Position numbers and translations under genes: made by a program | In this document: positions 1 through 11,804 of the stretch, one piece after another | Layout of the letters: the number at the start of each line of letters is the position of its first letter | How positions within the stretch are numbered: the stretch's first letter is position 1 | Assembly: GCA_013298665.1 (NCBI GenBank) | Contig: JAAFIK010000016.1 | Span: 21,778-85,777 of the forward strand | Length of the DNA stretch: 64,000 nucleotides | Source of the DNA: Chitinophagales bacterium | Lineage (GTDB): Bacteria; Bacteroidota; Bacteroidia; Chitinophagales; Chitinophagaceae | Direction: 5' to 3' | Notes under the pieces: generated by a model | The model's database searches: none | Told to the model about the DNA's origin: nothing | What the model saw: the letters and a program-made list of their open reading frames with translations, nothing else

Positions 1-1094
1 TGCGCCAGCCATTGTTTGTGTGAGCGGGGTTCAAGCAGGGCCGTAAGCAGCGGGAGCGTAACTTTACAATCTCCCCATATCCCTACTGTTGTTTTTACAT
101 TTTTGTCAATTTCAGAAGGGTCAATGTCTAAGTGAATAACCCTGGCCTGTCTGGCATATTTGTCTAACCGCCCGGTAACGCGGTCGTCAAACCGCATACC
201 CACGGCAATGAGTACATCACATTCGTTGGTAAGCACATTGGGCCCGTAGTTGCCATGCATACCCAGCATACCAACATTAAGCGGGTGATCGGTAGGGAGT
301 GCGCTCAGCCCGAGCAGTGTCCATGCAGCAGGAAGCCCGGCTTTTTCAATAAATGCTTTAAACTCATCTTCCGCCTTGCCCAGGATAACGCCCTGCCCGA
401 AAAGTACAAACGGTTTTTGAGCCGCATTGATGAGTGCTGCGGCTTCCGCTATATAATTGTTACGGATGATGGGCGTAGGCCTGTAACTGCGGATATGGGT
501 ACATTTGGTATAAGCCGCAGGAGTGAACATTTGCAGTTGAGCATTCTTGGTGATGTCAATCAGTACAGGTCCGGGGCGACCGCTGCCGGCAATATAGAAT
601 GCCCTTGCCAGCACCTGCGGAATCTCCGAGGCATCTGTTACCTGGTAATTCCATTTGGTAACCGGGGTGGTAATATTGATAACATCTGTTTCCTGGAAGG
701 CATCAGTACCCAGGAGGTGTGCATATACCTGACCGGTAATACAGACCAATGGTGTTGAATCAATCATGGCATCTGCAAGACCGGTAACGAGATTAGTGGC
801 TCCGGGTCCGCTGGTGGCAAACACAATACCAGTTTTGCCGGAGGCACGGGCATAACCCTGCGCGGCATGGATAGCGCCCTGTTCGTGCCTGACCAGGATA
901 TGCTCCAGTTGAGCGGCATAATCATACAGCGCATCATAAATGGGCATGATGGCGCCTCCGGGGTATCCGAAAATGGTGTCAACCCCTTCTGCCACTAATG
1001 CTTCCAGTACCGAGGTGGCACCGGATATTGCAGCAGGTACCGGTATCTCCGGAATCACATCCTGCCGTTCTGTTGTAACTGCCACTGTTGCCAT
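1..1094 (-). CDS. ilvB: acetolactate synthase large subunit (partial, C-terminus beyond window start)
   Basis: Minus-strand translation from ATG at 1094: MATVAVTTERQDVIPEIPVPAAISGATSVLEALVAEGVDTIFGYPGGAIMPIYDALYD...HEQGAIHAAQGYARASGKTG; ThDP-enzyme/AHAS signature. Not in the ORF track because it runs off the window. Confidence 0.93.
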   Translation of the reverse strand, partial: MATVAVTTERQDVIPEIPVPAAISGATSVLEALVAEGVDTIFGYPGGAIMPIYDALYDYAAQLEHILVRHEQGAIHAAQGYARASGKTGIVFATSGPGATNLVTGLADAMIDSTPLVCITGQVYAHLLGTDAFQETDVINITTPVTKWNYQVTDASEIPQVLARAFYIAGSGRPGPVLIDITKNAQLQMFTPAAYTKCTHIRSYRPTPIIRNNYIAEAAALINAAQKPFVLFGQGVILGKAEDEFKAFIEKAGLPAAWTLLGLSALPTDHPLNVGMLGMHGNYGPNVLTNECDVLIAVGMRFDDRVTGRLDKYARQARVIHLDIDPSEIDKNVKTTVGIWGDCKVTLPLLTALLEPRSHKQWLA

Positions 1095-1129
1095 AGCCTT
1101 ATTTTTTAGTATTGAATGTATTGGTATCC

Positions 1130-2812
1130 TTATGCTTCATCCGTTACACAGCCTTCGCTTGCATCTTTCACCTGACGGGCATATTTATATAAAACCCCCC
1201 GGCTTACTTTCAATGCAGGCTGCTGCCATTGTTTGTGCCGATGAGCAATAGCACCATCATCAACATGAAGCGTTATTTTTTTATTGCACACGTCAATTGA
1301 TATCCGGTCACCATCGGCTACCAGGGCAATCAATCCGCCATCAAATGCTTCAGGGGTAATATGCCCCACCACAAATCCGTGTGTACCACCGCTGAACCGG
1401 CCATCGGTAATGAGTGCAACAGATTTGCCCAACCCCGCGCCGATAATAGCAGAAGTTGGTTTGAGCATTTCGGGCATACCCGGTGCGCCGCGGGGACCTA
1501 CATAACGGATGACCACAACATCGCCGGATCTGATCCGTCCGGTATTGATACCGTCTATCAGCTCACGCTCCCCGTCAAATACCCTTGCAGTGCCTTCAAA
1601 AAACTCGCCTTCCTTACCGCTTATTTTCGCCACACTGCCTTTTGGGGCAAGGTTTCCGTAAAGGATCTGCAGGTGTCCGGTTGTTTTTACCGGGTTGTCC
1701 AACGGCAGTATTACCCGCTGTGTATCGAAATCCAATGAAGGAATGTCTTTTAAGTTTTCTGCAATGGTCTTACCCGTTACGGTCAGGCAATCACCGTGGA
1801 GCATACCTTTTTCCAGCAGGTATTTCATTACCGCTGGTATGCCGCCATGGGCAAAAAGATCCTGCATCAGGTATTTTCCACTCGGCTTAAAATCAGCCAG
1901 TACCGGAACGCGGTCGCTGATGGTTTGAAAATCATCGGGGTGCAATGAAAGGTTCACTGATCTGGCCATGGCGATCAGGTGGAGTACGGCATTGGTGCTT
2001 CCGCCAAGCACCATAATAACGGTAATGGCATTCTCAAATGCTTTGGCCGTCATAATATCAGCGGGACGTATATTTTTTTCGAGCAGGTACCTTATCGCCT
2101 TGCCTGCTTCAATACACTCTGCTTTCTTGGCTTCACTCAATGCAGGATTGGAGGCTGATCCCGGCAGGCTCATGCCAAGGGCTTCAATAGCCGCCGCCAT
2201 GGTATTGGCTGTATACATGCCGCCACAGGCACCGGCCCCCGGGCAGGCATGTTGTACGATGCCTTTGAAATCAGCTTCATCCAGTTGCCCGGCCATTTTT
2301 TGTCCCAGCGCTTCGAAAGCAGATATGATATTGAGGTCAACACCCTTGTACTGTCCCGGGGCTATCGTGCCGCCATAAACCATGATCGCCGGACGGTTAA
2401 GTCTGCCCATGGCCATTACAGCACCCGGCATATTTTTATCACAGCCCGGCAAGGCAATAAGCCCGTCATAGTATTGCGCACCGCAAACGGTTTCAATACT
2501 GTCTGCTATAACATCGCGGCTCACTAAGCTGTACCGCATACCATCCGTGCCATTGGAGATGCCATCGCTCACCCCGATAGTATTGAAGATGAGACCTACA
2601 AGATCGTTTGCCCATACGCCTTCTTTAACAATAGCCGCCAATCCGTTGAGGTGCATATTGCAGGTGTTGCCATCGTACCCCATACTCACGATACCTACCT
2701 GTGCTTTGGCAAGATCACTCTCGGTCAGGCCTATACCATACAGCATGGCCTGTGCCGCCGGTTGTGTCGGATCCTGTGTAATTGTTTTTGAATATGAATT
2801 GAGTTCGTGCAT
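1130..2812 (-). CDS. ilvD: dihydroxy-acid dehydratase
   Basis: 560 aa; [66 protein letters not shown] are IlvD signatures. Confidence 0.97.
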   Translation of the reverse strand: MHELNSYSKTITQDPTQPAAQAMLYGIGLTESDLAKAQVGIVSMGYDGNTCNMHLNGLAAIVKEGVWANDLVGLIFNTIGVSDGISNGTDGMRYSLVSRDVIADSIETVCGAQYYDGLIALPGCDKNMPGAVMAMGRLNRPAIMVYGGTIAPGQYKGVDLNIISAFEALGQKMAGQLDEADFKGIVQHACPGAGACGGMYTANTMAAAIEALGMSLPGSASNPALSEAKKAECIEAGKAIRYLLEKNIRPADIMTAKAFENAITVIMVLGGSTNAVLHLIAMARSVNLSLHPDDFQTISDRVPVLADFKPSGKYLMQDLFAHGGIPAVMKYLLEKGMLHGDCLTVTGKTIAENLKDIPSLDFDTQRVILPLDNPVKTTGHLQILYGNLAPKGSVAKISGKEGEFFEGTARVFDGERELIDGINTGRIRSGDVVVIRYVGPRGAPGMPEMLKPTSAIIGAGLGKSVALITDGRFSGGTHGFVVGHITPEAFDGGLIALVADGDRISIDVCNKKITLHVDDGAIAHRHKQWQQPALKVSRGVLYKYARQVKDASEGCVTDEA

Positions 2813-2827
2813 AAAATAATAGTATGG

Positions 2828-3739
2828 TCAGAATGAGGAATATGCTGGTTGAGTTTGATCAATACTGCTGAAGGGTTTCCCAAGTACCCGGCATTTGTAT
2901 GCCTGCTGAATCTGGTAGCTGAGCGTATCTGTCCATGGGCGGGCGAAAGGGACATTGTCGAGCGAAGCAAGTTCCACCACTTCTGCTGCGGTACCACAGA
3001 AAAAAGCCGCATCGGCACCACGCATCTCTTCGGGTGTGAAAGACATCTCTTCAACCGGGATCTGCAGTGTCCTGCAAATCTCAATCACCGTGGCCCGGGT
3101 AATGCCCTGCAGGATATTACCCGGCGGCGGCGTAATGAGCGTGCCATTTTTTTCCATAAATACATTTGCCCCCGGGCCTTCGGCTACATAACCATGGCTA
3201 TCCGTCAGCAGCGCTTCGTCAAAACCATTGTCTTTTGCTTCCTGGCAGGCAAGAATGGAATTGACATAATGCCCGCTTACCTTGGCATTGATGTGAAATG
3301 CGGCAGGGTTTGGCCGCTGGTAGCTGGAAGTCATTACCCGCATCTTATTCGAGAGATAGCCATTTGTCCACTCCCATGCTTGTATGGCCAGCATGGCTTC
3401 TTTACCTTTCGACAGGGACATATTGGCTGAGCAGTACACAATTGGCCTTAAATAAGCGTCTGTAAAACCATTGCGGTACAAGACCTCATAACTCAGTTCG
3501 GTCAGTTTTTTTGTGGTGTACTGAAAAGGAATTTTCATGACGCCGGCAGAATAGCGCAAACGGTCAAAATGTTCTTCGGCTTTAAATATCCTGGTGCTGT
3601 CTCCCGCAGGATAAGCTCTTATGCCTTCAAAAACCGCATACCCGTAGTGCAGACTCTGGCTGTACAGACCGGTATTCGCCGCCGCCGCTTTTACAAAAGC
3701 GCCATTTACATAAATGATGGTATCCTCGTTGTAATACAT
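2828..3739 (-). CDS. ilvE: branched-chain amino-acid aminotransferase (fold-type IV PLP enzyme)
   Basis: MYYNEDTIIYVNGAFVKAA...HYGYAVFEGIRAYPAG...EGPGANVFMEKNGTLITPPPGNILQGITR; start chosen at 3739 (the ORF track extends to 3769). Confidence 0.93.
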   Translation of the reverse strand: MYYNEDTIIYVNGAFVKAAAANTGLYSQSLHYGYAVFEGIRAYPAGDSTRIFKAEEHFDRLRYSAGVMKIPFQYTTKKLTELSYEVLYRNGFTDAYLRPIVYCSANMSLSKGKEAMLAIQAWEWTNGYLSNKMRVMTSSYQRPNPAAFHINAKVSGHYVNSILACQEAKDNGFDEALLTDSHGYVAEGPGANVFMEKNGTLITPPPGNILQGITRATVIEICRTLQIPVEEMSFTPEEMRGADAAFFCGTAAEVVELASLDNVPFARPWTDTLSYQIQQAYKCRVLGKPFSSIDQTQPAYSSF

Positions 3740-3780
3740 ATACTTTATTGATTGTTTTATTCTTTTCACTAACGGGCAAT

Positions 3781-3819
3781 AAAAAAGCGACCCGCCTGTT
3801 GGAGGCGGGTCGCTTTTTT
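3781..3819 (-). terminator. Rho-independent terminator / attenuator hairpin upstream of ilvE
   Basis: aaaaaagcgacccgcctgttggaggcgggtcgctttttt: 11-bp perfect GC-rich stem GCGACCCGCCT/AGGCGGGTCGC, 5-nt loop, A6/T6 flanks. Confidence 0.92.
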
Positions 3820-3835
3820 ATCTGATGTACTTAAT

Positions 3836-3940
3836 TTAAATGCTGACTCCTCCTCCATGAATGACGGGAATAATAATGACTGCCACAATAATAATGGTAT
3901 TGCAGAAGAGATTCATTATTTGATTATTCCTTTTGTTCAT
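3836..3940 (-). CDS. candidate Ile/Val leader peptide (attenuation), 34 aa
   Basis: MNKRNNQIMNLFCNTIIIVAVIIIPVIHGGGVSI*: 10 of 12 residues at positions 16-27 are Ile/Val; stop codon 16 nt from the terminator hairpin, upstream of ilvEDB. Confidence 0.75.
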   Translation of the reverse strand: MNKRNNQIMNLFCNTIIIVAVIIIPVIHGGGVSI

Positions 3941-4231
3941 GGAGAAAATGATGATACAATATTACGACTGCCTCCTGAATAAAACAAAGAACTATTATTA
4001 TTTATTTTTTACTTTCTTCCCGTAAAAAATAATTCTTCTACTCCTGCCGCGGCGTTTGCCACAGCAGAGAATACAGCAAGTTCTTCGTTGTGAGGAATCG
4101 TTTTATTCCTTTTACAATGCTGGTCACGGTTGCCCGGGTACGCTTCATGAGGTAAGTATGTGTTGCCGCATGCTGTATTGCAGATGCAGCCCGGTATATA
4201 CTTCCGTTATTGCCTCACTGATCCGGCAGTT

Positions 4232-5347
4232 TTATATAATCGTTGACTTCCGGAGCTCGATATTGTCCTTGTGCAACGCCTGCGGAAACTTATTGCTGAT
4301 ATGATCGGCAATAAGTTCACCAATGGTTGAGGTGAAATAGAAATTGACCGGATCAATATCTTTTGTGACGAAATTATTTTCCAGCGCCCACTCCACCGCT
4401 TGTCTTACGGCTGTAGCTTCAGTGGTCATACCCAGATGCTCGAGCAGCATTGCCGCAGAAAGGATTGAGCCAATAGGATTGGCGATGTCTTTTCCGGCAG
4501 CCTGCGGGTAAGAACCATGAATGGGTTCAAACAGGGCTGTACCATTACCGATGGAAGCTGAAGGAAGCAAGCCCAGTGAACCGCTGATCACACTGGCCTC
4601 ATCACTCAGGATATCGCCGAACATATTTTCAGTGAGTACCACATCAAATTGTTTCGGGTTCAGGATGATCTGCATGGCAGCATTGTCCACAAAAAGAAAA
4701 TCAATGGTTACGTCAGGATATTGCAGGGCAACCTCCTTTACCACTTTTCTCCACAGCCTTGACGTTTCCAGCACATTGGCCTTATCCACTAATGTCAGTT
4801 TCTTTCTTCGCTGTTGCGCCAGTTTGAAGGCAGGATGCGCAATACGCTCAATTTCTGCACGGGTATAAACACATTCGTCACTGGCCAGCGTACCATCTTC
4901 GCTCAGGTTTTTATGGCCAAAATAAATACCACCCGTCAGCTCACGGAAGATGATAAAATCAACCCCGTTTGTTTGTGCATCTTTCAGCGGACTCAGGTGC
5001 TGCACAGCAGGGTAGGTGGTTACCGGTCTTATATTGGCGTATAACTGCAACGCTTTCCGTAACCCCAGTAAACCCTGCTCCGGTCTTACTTTAGCAGAAG
5101 GGTCATTGTCGTATTTCGGGTCGCCAATAGCACCAAACAGGATGGCGTCGCTGCCCAGGCAGGCATCAATGGTTTCTACCGGCAAAGGAGATCCCGTTTG
5201 GTCAATGGCAATGGCACCCATCAGGCAATAAGTGTACTCAAACTCATGTTCGTATCGAAGTGCCACGGCATCCAGTACGCGAACGGTCTGCTGCGTTACT
5301 TCTGGTCCTATACCATCCCCTGGAATGACTGTAATACTTTTTTTCAT
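4232..5347 (-). CDS. leuB: 3-isopropylmalate dehydrogenase
   Basis: 371 aa; ITVIPGDGIGPEV, DNAAMQIILNPKQFDVVLTENMFGDILSDEASVISGSLGLLPSAS. Confidence 0.96.
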   Translation of the reverse strand: MKKSITVIPGDGIGPEVTQQTVRVLDAVALRYEHEFEYTYCLMGAIAIDQTGSPLPVETIDACLGSDAILFGAIGDPKYDNDPSAKVRPEQGLLGLRKALQLYANIRPVTTYPAVQHLSPLKDAQTNGVDFIIFRELTGGIYFGHKNLSEDGTLASDECVYTRAEIERIAHPAFKLAQQRRKKLTLVDKANVLETSRLWRKVVKEVALQYPDVTIDFLFVDNAAMQIILNPKQFDVVLTENMFGDILSDEASVISGSLGLLPSASIGNGTALFEPIHGSYPQAAGKDIANPIGSILSAAMLLEHLGMTTEATAVRQAVEWALENNFVTKDIDPVNFYFTSTIGELIADHISNKFPQALHKDNIELRKSTII

Positions 5348-5350
5348 GAT

Positions 5351-6043
5351 TCAATAGATAGAGGTAAATTTTTTGCTGTTGTTTTTTTTATGCTGGTGAT
5401 TGCCAATCAGGTTGTATTCGGAATCAAATTCTAATGGTCTGCTGTTTTGCTCAATCACGCGAAAACTTTTTTTTTCAAAGGCTTCAATATCATCTTTGCA
5501 ACTCAGCAGAAATGATATGTCGTCATACCCGTTAAGCAGGCAGGTCTTTTTATAGGAATTAATCTCAAAGGAAACGGCCTCACCGGTTGCATCAATGCTG
5601 ATGGTCTGCAGGTTGAGGTCAGCAGTAAGGGTGGCTTCACTATCCAGGGAGAATAATTTTTGTAAAAACCCGTCAGGAACGGTTACCGGTAACACCCCGT
5701 TATTAAGGGCGTTGTTTGTAAAGATGTCTGCGAAAAAACTGCTGACCACCACGCGGAAGCCGTAATCTGCAAGCGACCAGGCCGCGTGTTCCCTCGATGA
5801 TCCGCAGCCAAAATTTTTACCCGCTACCAATATCTGCCCGCTGTACTGTGGTTGATTGAGTACAAAATCGGGACGCGGTTTTGCCGCATCATCATCAAGG
5901 TAACGCCAGTCGCGGAAAAGGTTTTCACCAAAGCCTTCCCGCGTCGTTGCCTTAAGGAAACGCGCGGGAATGATCTGGTCTGTATCGATATTCTCTATGG
6001 ATAACGGAACGAAACGGGACTGCAATATTGTAAAAGCCTGCAT
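5351..6043 (-). CDS. leuD: 3-isopropylmalate dehydratase small subunit
   Basis: 230 aa; [49 protein letters not shown]. Confidence 0.96.
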   Translation of the reverse strand: MQAFTILQSRFVPLSIENIDTDQIIPARFLKATTREGFGENLFRDWRYLDDDAAKPRPDFVLNQPQYSGQILVAGKNFGCGSSREHAAWSLADYGFRVVVSSFFADIFTNNALNNGVLPVTVPDGFLQKLFSLDSEATLTADLNLQTISIDATGEAVSFEINSYKKTCLLNGYDDISFLLSCKDDIEAFEKKSFRVIEQNSRPLEFDSEYNLIGNHQHKKNNSKKFTSIY

Positions 6044-6052
6044 ATGGTTATT

Positions 6053-7441
6053 TTAATTTAAAAGTTCCCTGGCATCCGTAAGGTACCCGGTTATTGCTGC
6101 TGCTGCCGCTGTCAACGGACTGGCGAGCAGGGTTCTCGCACCCGCCCCCTGGCGGCCTTCAAAATTGCGGTTGGAAGTACTCACACAATACTTCCCTGCC
6201 GGAATCTTATCTTCATTCATCCCCAGACAGGCGCTGCAACCTGGCTGGCGCAGGTGAAATCCTGCCGCTGTAAATATCTTGTCGATGCCCTCGGCAATGG
6301 CTTGTTGCTCAACCTGCTTACTGCCGGGTACAATCCATACTTCTACATGAGCAGCTTTTTGTCTGCCCTTCACAAAATCAGCAACAAGCCGAAGGTCTTC
6401 AATGCGGCTGTTGGTACAACTGCCAATGAAAACATAATCCACTTTATGCCCCCTGATGGCCGCACCGGCAGTCAGGCCCATATATTGTATGGCTTTTGTA
6501 AAGTTGGCATCCCCAGCCCCGTTGGCGGGAATATGTTCATTGATACCCATACCCATGCCCGGGTTGGTACCATAGGTAATCATCGGCGTAATAACTGAAG
6601 CATCTATGTCTACTTCTTTGTCAAACACGGCATCCGCATCGCTGTAAAGTTGGCGCCATTCTTCAACAGCTTCATCCCATGCAGCACCTGCGGGTGTACA
6701 TGGCCTGCCTTTGAGGTAGGCGAATGTGACGTCGTCGGGAGCAATCATACCACCTCTTGCCCCCATTTCGATACTCATATTGCAGATGGTCATACGCGCT
6801 TCCATCGACAATCCCTTTATCGTACTGCCTGCATATTCGATAAAGTACCCCGTTGCACCACTGGCAGAGAGCCGGGCGATGATATAGAGGATAATATCTT
6901 TCGACAATACACCGGGCTGGAGTGCGCCCTCAATATTGATACGCATCAGCCTGGGTTTGCTTTGCAATACACATTGTGAGGCAAAAACCATTTCCACTTC
7001 ACTGGTGCCGATCCCGAATGCAATTGTACCAAATGCTCCGTGAGTACTGGTATGACTGTCGCCGCATACAATGGTCATACCCGGTTGGGTAATGCCAAGC
7101 TCAGGTCCGATCACATGTACAATGCCCTGATAAGGATGACCGAGTCCGTACAACGTAATACCATGCGCTGCACAATTGTTCACCAGCGCCTCTACCTGCA
7201 AACGGCTGAGTGCTTCTTTGATGGGCAGGTGCTGATCCATAGTAGGTACATTATGATCGGCAGTGGCAATGGTTTGTGCCGGACGAAAAACACCTGCCCC
7301 CCTTTTTTTCAAACCATCAAAAGCCTGTGGTGAGGTTACCTCATGAATCAGGTGGCGGTCGATGTATAATACTGATGGACCATCTTCAATGGTTTTTACC
7401 ACGTGCGCATCCCATACCTTGTCAAATAATGATTTTCCCAT
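6053..7441 (-). CDS. leuC: 3-isopropylmalate dehydratase large subunit
   Basis: 462 aa; aconitase signatures [53 protein letters not shown]. Confidence 0.96.
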   Translation of the reverse strand: MGKSLFDKVWDAHVVKTIEDGPSVLYIDRHLIHEVTSPQAFDGLKKRGAGVFRPAQTIATADHNVPTMDQHLPIKEALSRLQVEALVNNCAAHGITLYGLGHPYQGIVHVIGPELGITQPGMTIVCGDSHTSTHGAFGTIAFGIGTSEVEMVFASQCVLQSKPRLMRINIEGALQPGVLSKDIILYIIARLSASGATGYFIEYAGSTIKGLSMEARMTICNMSIEMGARGGMIAPDDVTFAYLKGRPCTPAGAAWDEAVEEWRQLYSDADAVFDKEVDIDASVITPMITYGTNPGMGMGINEHIPANGAGDANFTKAIQYMGLTAGAAIRGHKVDYVFIGSCTNSRIEDLRLVADFVKGRQKAAHVEVWIVPGSKQVEQQAIAEGIDKIFTAAGFHLRQPGCSACLGMNEDKIPAGKYCVSTSNRNFEGRQGAGARTLLASPLTAAAAAITGYLTDARELLN

Positions 7442-7446
7442 ATACT

Positions 7447-8616
7447 TTATACTGCTGCTGCTGAAGATTGATGTTGAATGGCCATGGCAGACAAGTCGCT
7501 GTCTTCCACTTCTTTTTTGCGATCCGCTATTGTAACAAATTGCTCGTACAGGCTGTCCACATCATTCCTGTCAAACCGGAATCCCAGTTTCTGAAAACGA
7601 TAGGCCAGTGCACTTCTGCCACTTCTTGCGGTCAGTATAATTTTAGAACTGTCTGCACCCACTTCTTCGGGCGCAATGATTTCATACGTTTGTGCACTTT
7701 TCAAAAAACCGTCCTGGTGAATACCGGAGGAATGGGAAAATGCATTACTGCCTACAATAGCTTTGTTGGGCTGAACCGGCATACGCATAGTGTCTGACAC
7801 CAGCCGGCTGAGCGGGTTCAGCAATTGCGGATCCACACCTGTTTCGAGGTTCAGTTCTTTGTGCTGCCGGATGATCATGACCACCTCTTCAAGAGAGGTA
7901 TTGCCCGCACGTTCACCAAGACCGTTGATGGTACATTCGATCTGCCTGGCACCATTGATCACGCCCGCAATCGAATTGGCCGTAGCCAGACCGAGGTCAT
8001 TATGGCAATGACAGGAGATAATAGCTTTATCAATATTGGGTACATTATTCACAAGAAATGCAATCTTGGCACCATAATCATGCGGTAAACAATACCCTGT
8101 GGTGTCAGGGATATTAACAACCGTTGCCCCGGCGGCAATGACAGCCTCAACTACCCTCGCCAGGTAGTCGTTGTCGGTTCGCCCGGCATCTTCGGCAAAA
8201 AACTCTACATCATCCGTAAAGCGACGGGCGTATTTAACCGCTTTTACCGCCCGCTCCAGAATTTCTTCCTGTGTTGCATTGAACTTTGCTTTGATGTGCA
8301 GATCCGATGTGCCGATACCCGTGTGTATCCTCGGCTTTTTAGCGTGTCTTAAAGCTGCTGCAGCCACTTCAATATCCTTCTCCACCGCACGCGTAAGGCC
8401 GCACACCGTAGCATTGGTGATGATCTTCGATATCTCCTCAACTGAACTGAAATCGCCGGGACTGGAAATCGGAAACCCCGCTTCTATGATATCAACTCCC
8501 AATGCTTCAAGCTGTAATGCCAAACCCACTTTCTCACTGGTATTCAGTTTACAGCCGGGTACCTGCTCCCCATCGCGTAACGTAGTATCAAAGATGTGAA
8601 TCTTGTCTGCACTCAT
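7447..8616 (-). CDS. leuA: 2-isopropylmalate synthase
   Basis: [25 protein letters not shown]...[13 protein letters not shown]-type motifs ([15 protein letters not shown]); start set at MSADK (8616). Confidence 0.94.
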   Translation of the reverse strand: MSADKIHIFDTTLRDGEQVPGCKLNTSEKVGLALQLEALGVDIIEAGFPISSPGDFSSVEEISKIITNATVCGLTRAVEKDIEVAAAALRHAKKPRIHTGIGTSDLHIKAKFNATQEEILERAVKAVKYARRFTDDVEFFAEDAGRTDNDYLARVVEAVIAAGATVVNIPDTTGYCLPHDYGAKIAFLVNNVPNIDKAIISCHCHNDLGLATANSIAGVINGARQIECTINGLGERAGNTSLEEVVMIIRQHKELNLETGVDPQLLNPLSRLVSDTMRMPVQPNKAIVGSNAFSHSSGIHQDGFLKSAQTYEIIAPEEVGADSSKIILTARSGRSALAYRFQKLGFRFDRNDVDSLYEQFVTIADRKKEVEDSDLSAMAIQHQSSAAAV

Positions 8617-8827
8617 GATTGTTTTGTTTTCTGTCTGAAAAGCCGCAGGTTGTTTATATTTGTACCAACGGCCTTTACGGGTTTTCCGTACAAATTGCCC
8701 GGACAATAAAAGTATCACTGTTTCAGGGTGCAAAGAAATCAATCTTACCACTGTTTTACATTGCTTAATGACGGCGGTGCATCGCGAAACTCAATACAGT
8801 AAAGGATTGTAAACTTTTTTAAATACG

Positions 8828-10381
8828 ATGCCTAATCGCACTACCGATAGTCTTTTTCAACTGGTTAAATCGCTTAAAAAGGCGGAAAAGCGAAACTTTA
8901 AACTCTATATTACCCGTAATTCAGGTAGCAACGACATGAAAATCATCCGGTTATTCGACGCGCTTGATAAGATGAAAGTATATGATGAATCAGTTTTGCT
9001 GCAACGGCATAAAGACATTATGAAGCAGCAACTGTCTAACCTTAAAGCCCACTTGTACCGGGAAATACTCTCCAGCCTGCGCCTGATCAAAGACGACAAT
9101 ATAGATATGCAACTGCATGAACAGATGGATCATGCCCGTATCCTCTTCAATAAAGGACTTTATCACCAGAGCCTGCGGATATTGGATAAAATGAAAGAGC
9201 AGGCTCGCCAGTATAACCAGTTTACCTATCTCCAGCAGGTACTTTTTTTTGAGAAAAAAATTGAATCTCTCTTTATTACCCGGAGCATGCAGGACCGGGC
9301 AAGCCACCTGGTACAGGAATCCAATGAGGCCGCCGCTCAACTGGCCGAGGTGAATACCTTATCTAATCTCGCCCTGCAGTTGTACAGTTGGTATATTGAA
9401 TATGGCCATGCCAGGAATAAGGAAGACCAGGCATCCGTACAGGTGTTTCTTGAAAATCACCTGCCAGCCCGGGCCGGGGCACGAACAGGTTTTTATGAGC
9501 GTCTGTATCTCTACCAGTGTTACTGCTGGACAGCCTTTATCCGGCTCGATTTTTTACAGTATTACCGCTATACCCAGAAATGGGTGGACCTCTTTGCTGA
9601 ACAGTCAAAAATGATAGAGGCTGAAACGGCACATTATGTAAAAGGGATGCACAACCTTATGGGCGCGCATTTCGATCTTGGTAATGCGGAAAAACTGGAA
9701 CAAACCATTGCGCAGTTTGAAACCTTTGAGCAATCGCCATTGATACAGGAAAGTGACAATAGCCGGATACTTGGCTTTATTTACCTGCATGTGGCCAAGA
9801 TCAATCTTTACTTTATCAAAGGAATGTTCACTGAGGGATTGACGATTGTACCCACCATCGAGGCAAAACTGGAAGCCTATGAGCTTTACCTCGACCGGCA
9901 CAGGGTATTGATTTTTTATTATAAAATAGCCTGCCTCTATTTTGGAAGCGGCAACAATGAAAAAGCCATCGACTACCTCAATAAGATCATCAACTGGAAA
10001 GTGGATCTCCGGAGCGATCTTCAGTGCTATGCCCGCTTACTCCACCTGATAGTGCATTATGAACTGGGTAATTTTCAACTGCTGGAATACCTCACGAAAT
10101 CTGTTTACCGGTTTATGTTAAAGCTCAAAAGCCTGAGTCTTGTTGAAGAGAAGATATTTGGCTTTCTGCGGAGAGCATTGCGAAGCTCCGCATCGTCGCA
10201 GCAACTACAGACTGCTTTTGAAGAATTGCTGCAACAATTGAAACCACTCGAACATAACCGTTTCGAAACCCGTGCGTTTATTTACCTCGATATCATTTCG
10301 TGGCTGGAAAGTAAGATACAAAAACGGCCGGTACAAGAGGTGATACAGGAGAAATACCAGCGCCGAAAGGAAAGAAAATGA
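8828..10381 (+). CDS. hypothetical protein, helical/TPR-like, divergent from leuA
   Basis: 517-aa ORF, repeated helical segments, no family assigned. Confidence 0.8.
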   Translation: MPNRTTDSLFQLVKSLKKAEKRNFKLYITRNSGSNDMKIIRLFDALDKMKVYDESVLLQRHKDIMKQQLSNLKAHLYREILSSLRLIKDDNIDMQLHEQMDHARILFNKGLYHQSLRILDKMKEQARQYNQFTYLQQVLFFEKKIESLFITRSMQDRASHLVQESNEAAAQLAEVNTLSNLALQLYSWYIEYGHARNKEDQASVQVFLENHLPARAGARTGFYERLYLYQCYCWTAFIRLDFLQYYRYTQKWVDLFAEQSKMIEAETAHYVKGMHNLMGAHFDLGNAEKLEQTIAQFETFEQSPLIQESDNSRILGFIYLHVAKINLYFIKGMFTEGLTIVPTIEAKLEAYELYLDRHRVLIFYYKIACLYFGSGNNEKAIDYLNKIINWKVDLRSDLQCYARLLHLIVHYELGNFQLLEYLTKSVYRFMLKLKSLSLVEEKIFGFLRRALRSSASSQQLQTAFEELLQQLKPLEHNRFETRAFIYLDIISWLESKIQKRPVQEVIQEKYQRRKERK

Positions 10382-10457
10382 TGCGGTGATGCTGATGTTG
10401 TATACCCACCCGTCAGCGGGCGGCTGGGCTGCGATACCTCCGGATTGGCGGCAATAC

Positions 10458-11780
10458 TCATTTCAGTCCCCGTTCTTCCTGTCCGAAAGCAGTATCATTT
10501 ACCTCACCCACCACAAAGATACTTCCGCAAACCAGTACCATATCTGCTTTACCGGCAGCGGCGAGCGCGCATTCAATAGCGTAATTGACATTTGGATAGG
10601 AGTTGCCATTTAATCCAAAACCGGCTCCTTTTGCTGCAAGCAGCCCGGCATCCAGTGCGCGTGGTAAATTGGCCTGGGTAAAATAATAAGTGGCATGTAC
10701 CGGTAATAAAGCCAGAACTTTTTCAACGGCCTTGTCTTTGACCATACCCATCACAATATGCAGATGACGATAGGGAGTTAATGCCAGTTGCTGCAGTAAC
10801 TGCCGGATGCCATCTTCATTGTGCGCAACATCAAGAATGACGAGGGGTTCCCTGCGGATACATTCCCAGCGGCCGTGCAATCCTGTCAGGCGTTTTACCT
10901 GTTGCAGTGCAGATTTTATATGTTCGTCCGTGATCGTAAAGCCCATGGTTTGCAGTTGTTCTGCTGCGGCTAAGATCGGCAGTATGTTTTTTGTTTGATA
11001 AAGACCAGGCAGGTCAAGTGAGTATTGTGCAGTTTTCCCGGTTCGCCGGTCGGTAATATCAACATCAAGCGTACTGATACGATAATTAAAATCAGTTACC
11101 TGACGATGTTCTGCGGCATATACCAACGGCGCCTGCTGTGCTTTCGCCCGGTTTTCAAATACGGGTTGGGTCTCGGGTATTACCTCTCCGATAATCACTG
11201 GTGTATCCGGTTTGATGATCCCTGCCTTTTCTCCGGCTATCAGTTCAAGGGTATCCCCGAGAATATGCATATGATCGTATCCGATATTGGTGATGATACT
11301 CAGCAGGGGGCTTATGATGTTGGTACTGTCTAACCGGCCGCCAAGACCGGTTTCAATAACCGCAATATCCACCTTCTGGCGGGCAAACCAGGCAAATGCC
11401 ATCGCAACTGTCAGTTCAAAGAACGAGGGTTGCACCCTGTCCATTTCGGCCATCATTTCTGCTGTAAAATCAATAACAAAAGACTCGGGTATCATAGCCC
11501 CGTTAATACGGATCCTTTCACGAAAATCTTTCAGGTGTGGTGAGGTATATAAGCCTGTTTTATAACCAGCCTGCTGGAGTATGGCTGCAAGGCTGTGGCT
11601 TACCGACCCTTTACCATTGGTACCTGCTATATGAATACTTTTGAACTGGTGCTGTGGCTGCCGCAGAAAATCACAAAGCGCAATGGTATTACCAAGATCG
11701 GCTTTGTATGCCGCCTGACCGATACGGGTAAACATCGGCAGCCGGTTGTACAGGTATTCCAATGTTTGCTGATACGTCAT
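10458..11780 (-). CDS. folC: bifunctional folylpolyglutamate synthase/dihydrofolate synthase
   Basis: 440 aa; IHIAGTNGKGSVSHSLAAILQQAGYKTGLYTSPHL, ETGLGGRLDSTNI. Confidence 0.95.
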   Translation of the reverse strand: MTYQQTLEYLYNRLPMFTRIGQAAYKADLGNTIALCDFLRQPQHQFKSIHIAGTNGKGSVSHSLAAILQQAGYKTGLYTSPHLKDFRERIRINGAMIPESFVIDFTAEMMAEMDRVQPSFFELTVAMAFAWFARQKVDIAVIETGLGGRLDSTNIISPLLSIITNIGYDHMHILGDTLELIAGEKAGIIKPDTPVIIGEVIPETQPVFENRAKAQQAPLVYAAEHRQVTDFNYRISTLDVDITDRRTGKTAQYSLDLPGLYQTKNILPILAAAEQLQTMGFTITDEHIKSALQQVKRLTGLHGRWECIRREPLVILDVAHNEDGIRQLLQQLALTPYRHLHIVMGMVKDKAVEKVLALLPVHATYYFTQANLPRALDAGLLAAKGAGFGLNGNSYPNVNYAIECALAAAGKADMVLVCGSIFVVGEVNDTAFGQEERGLK

Positions 11781-11804
11781 ATTGCTCTGGTATTGCAGTA
11801 TCGG

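Noticed and set aside
8617-8751. Leucine leader peptide for leuA (VILLLSG in the ORF extension)
   Set aside because: It is in frame with leuA, has a single short Leu run and no terminator hairpin before the leuA start.
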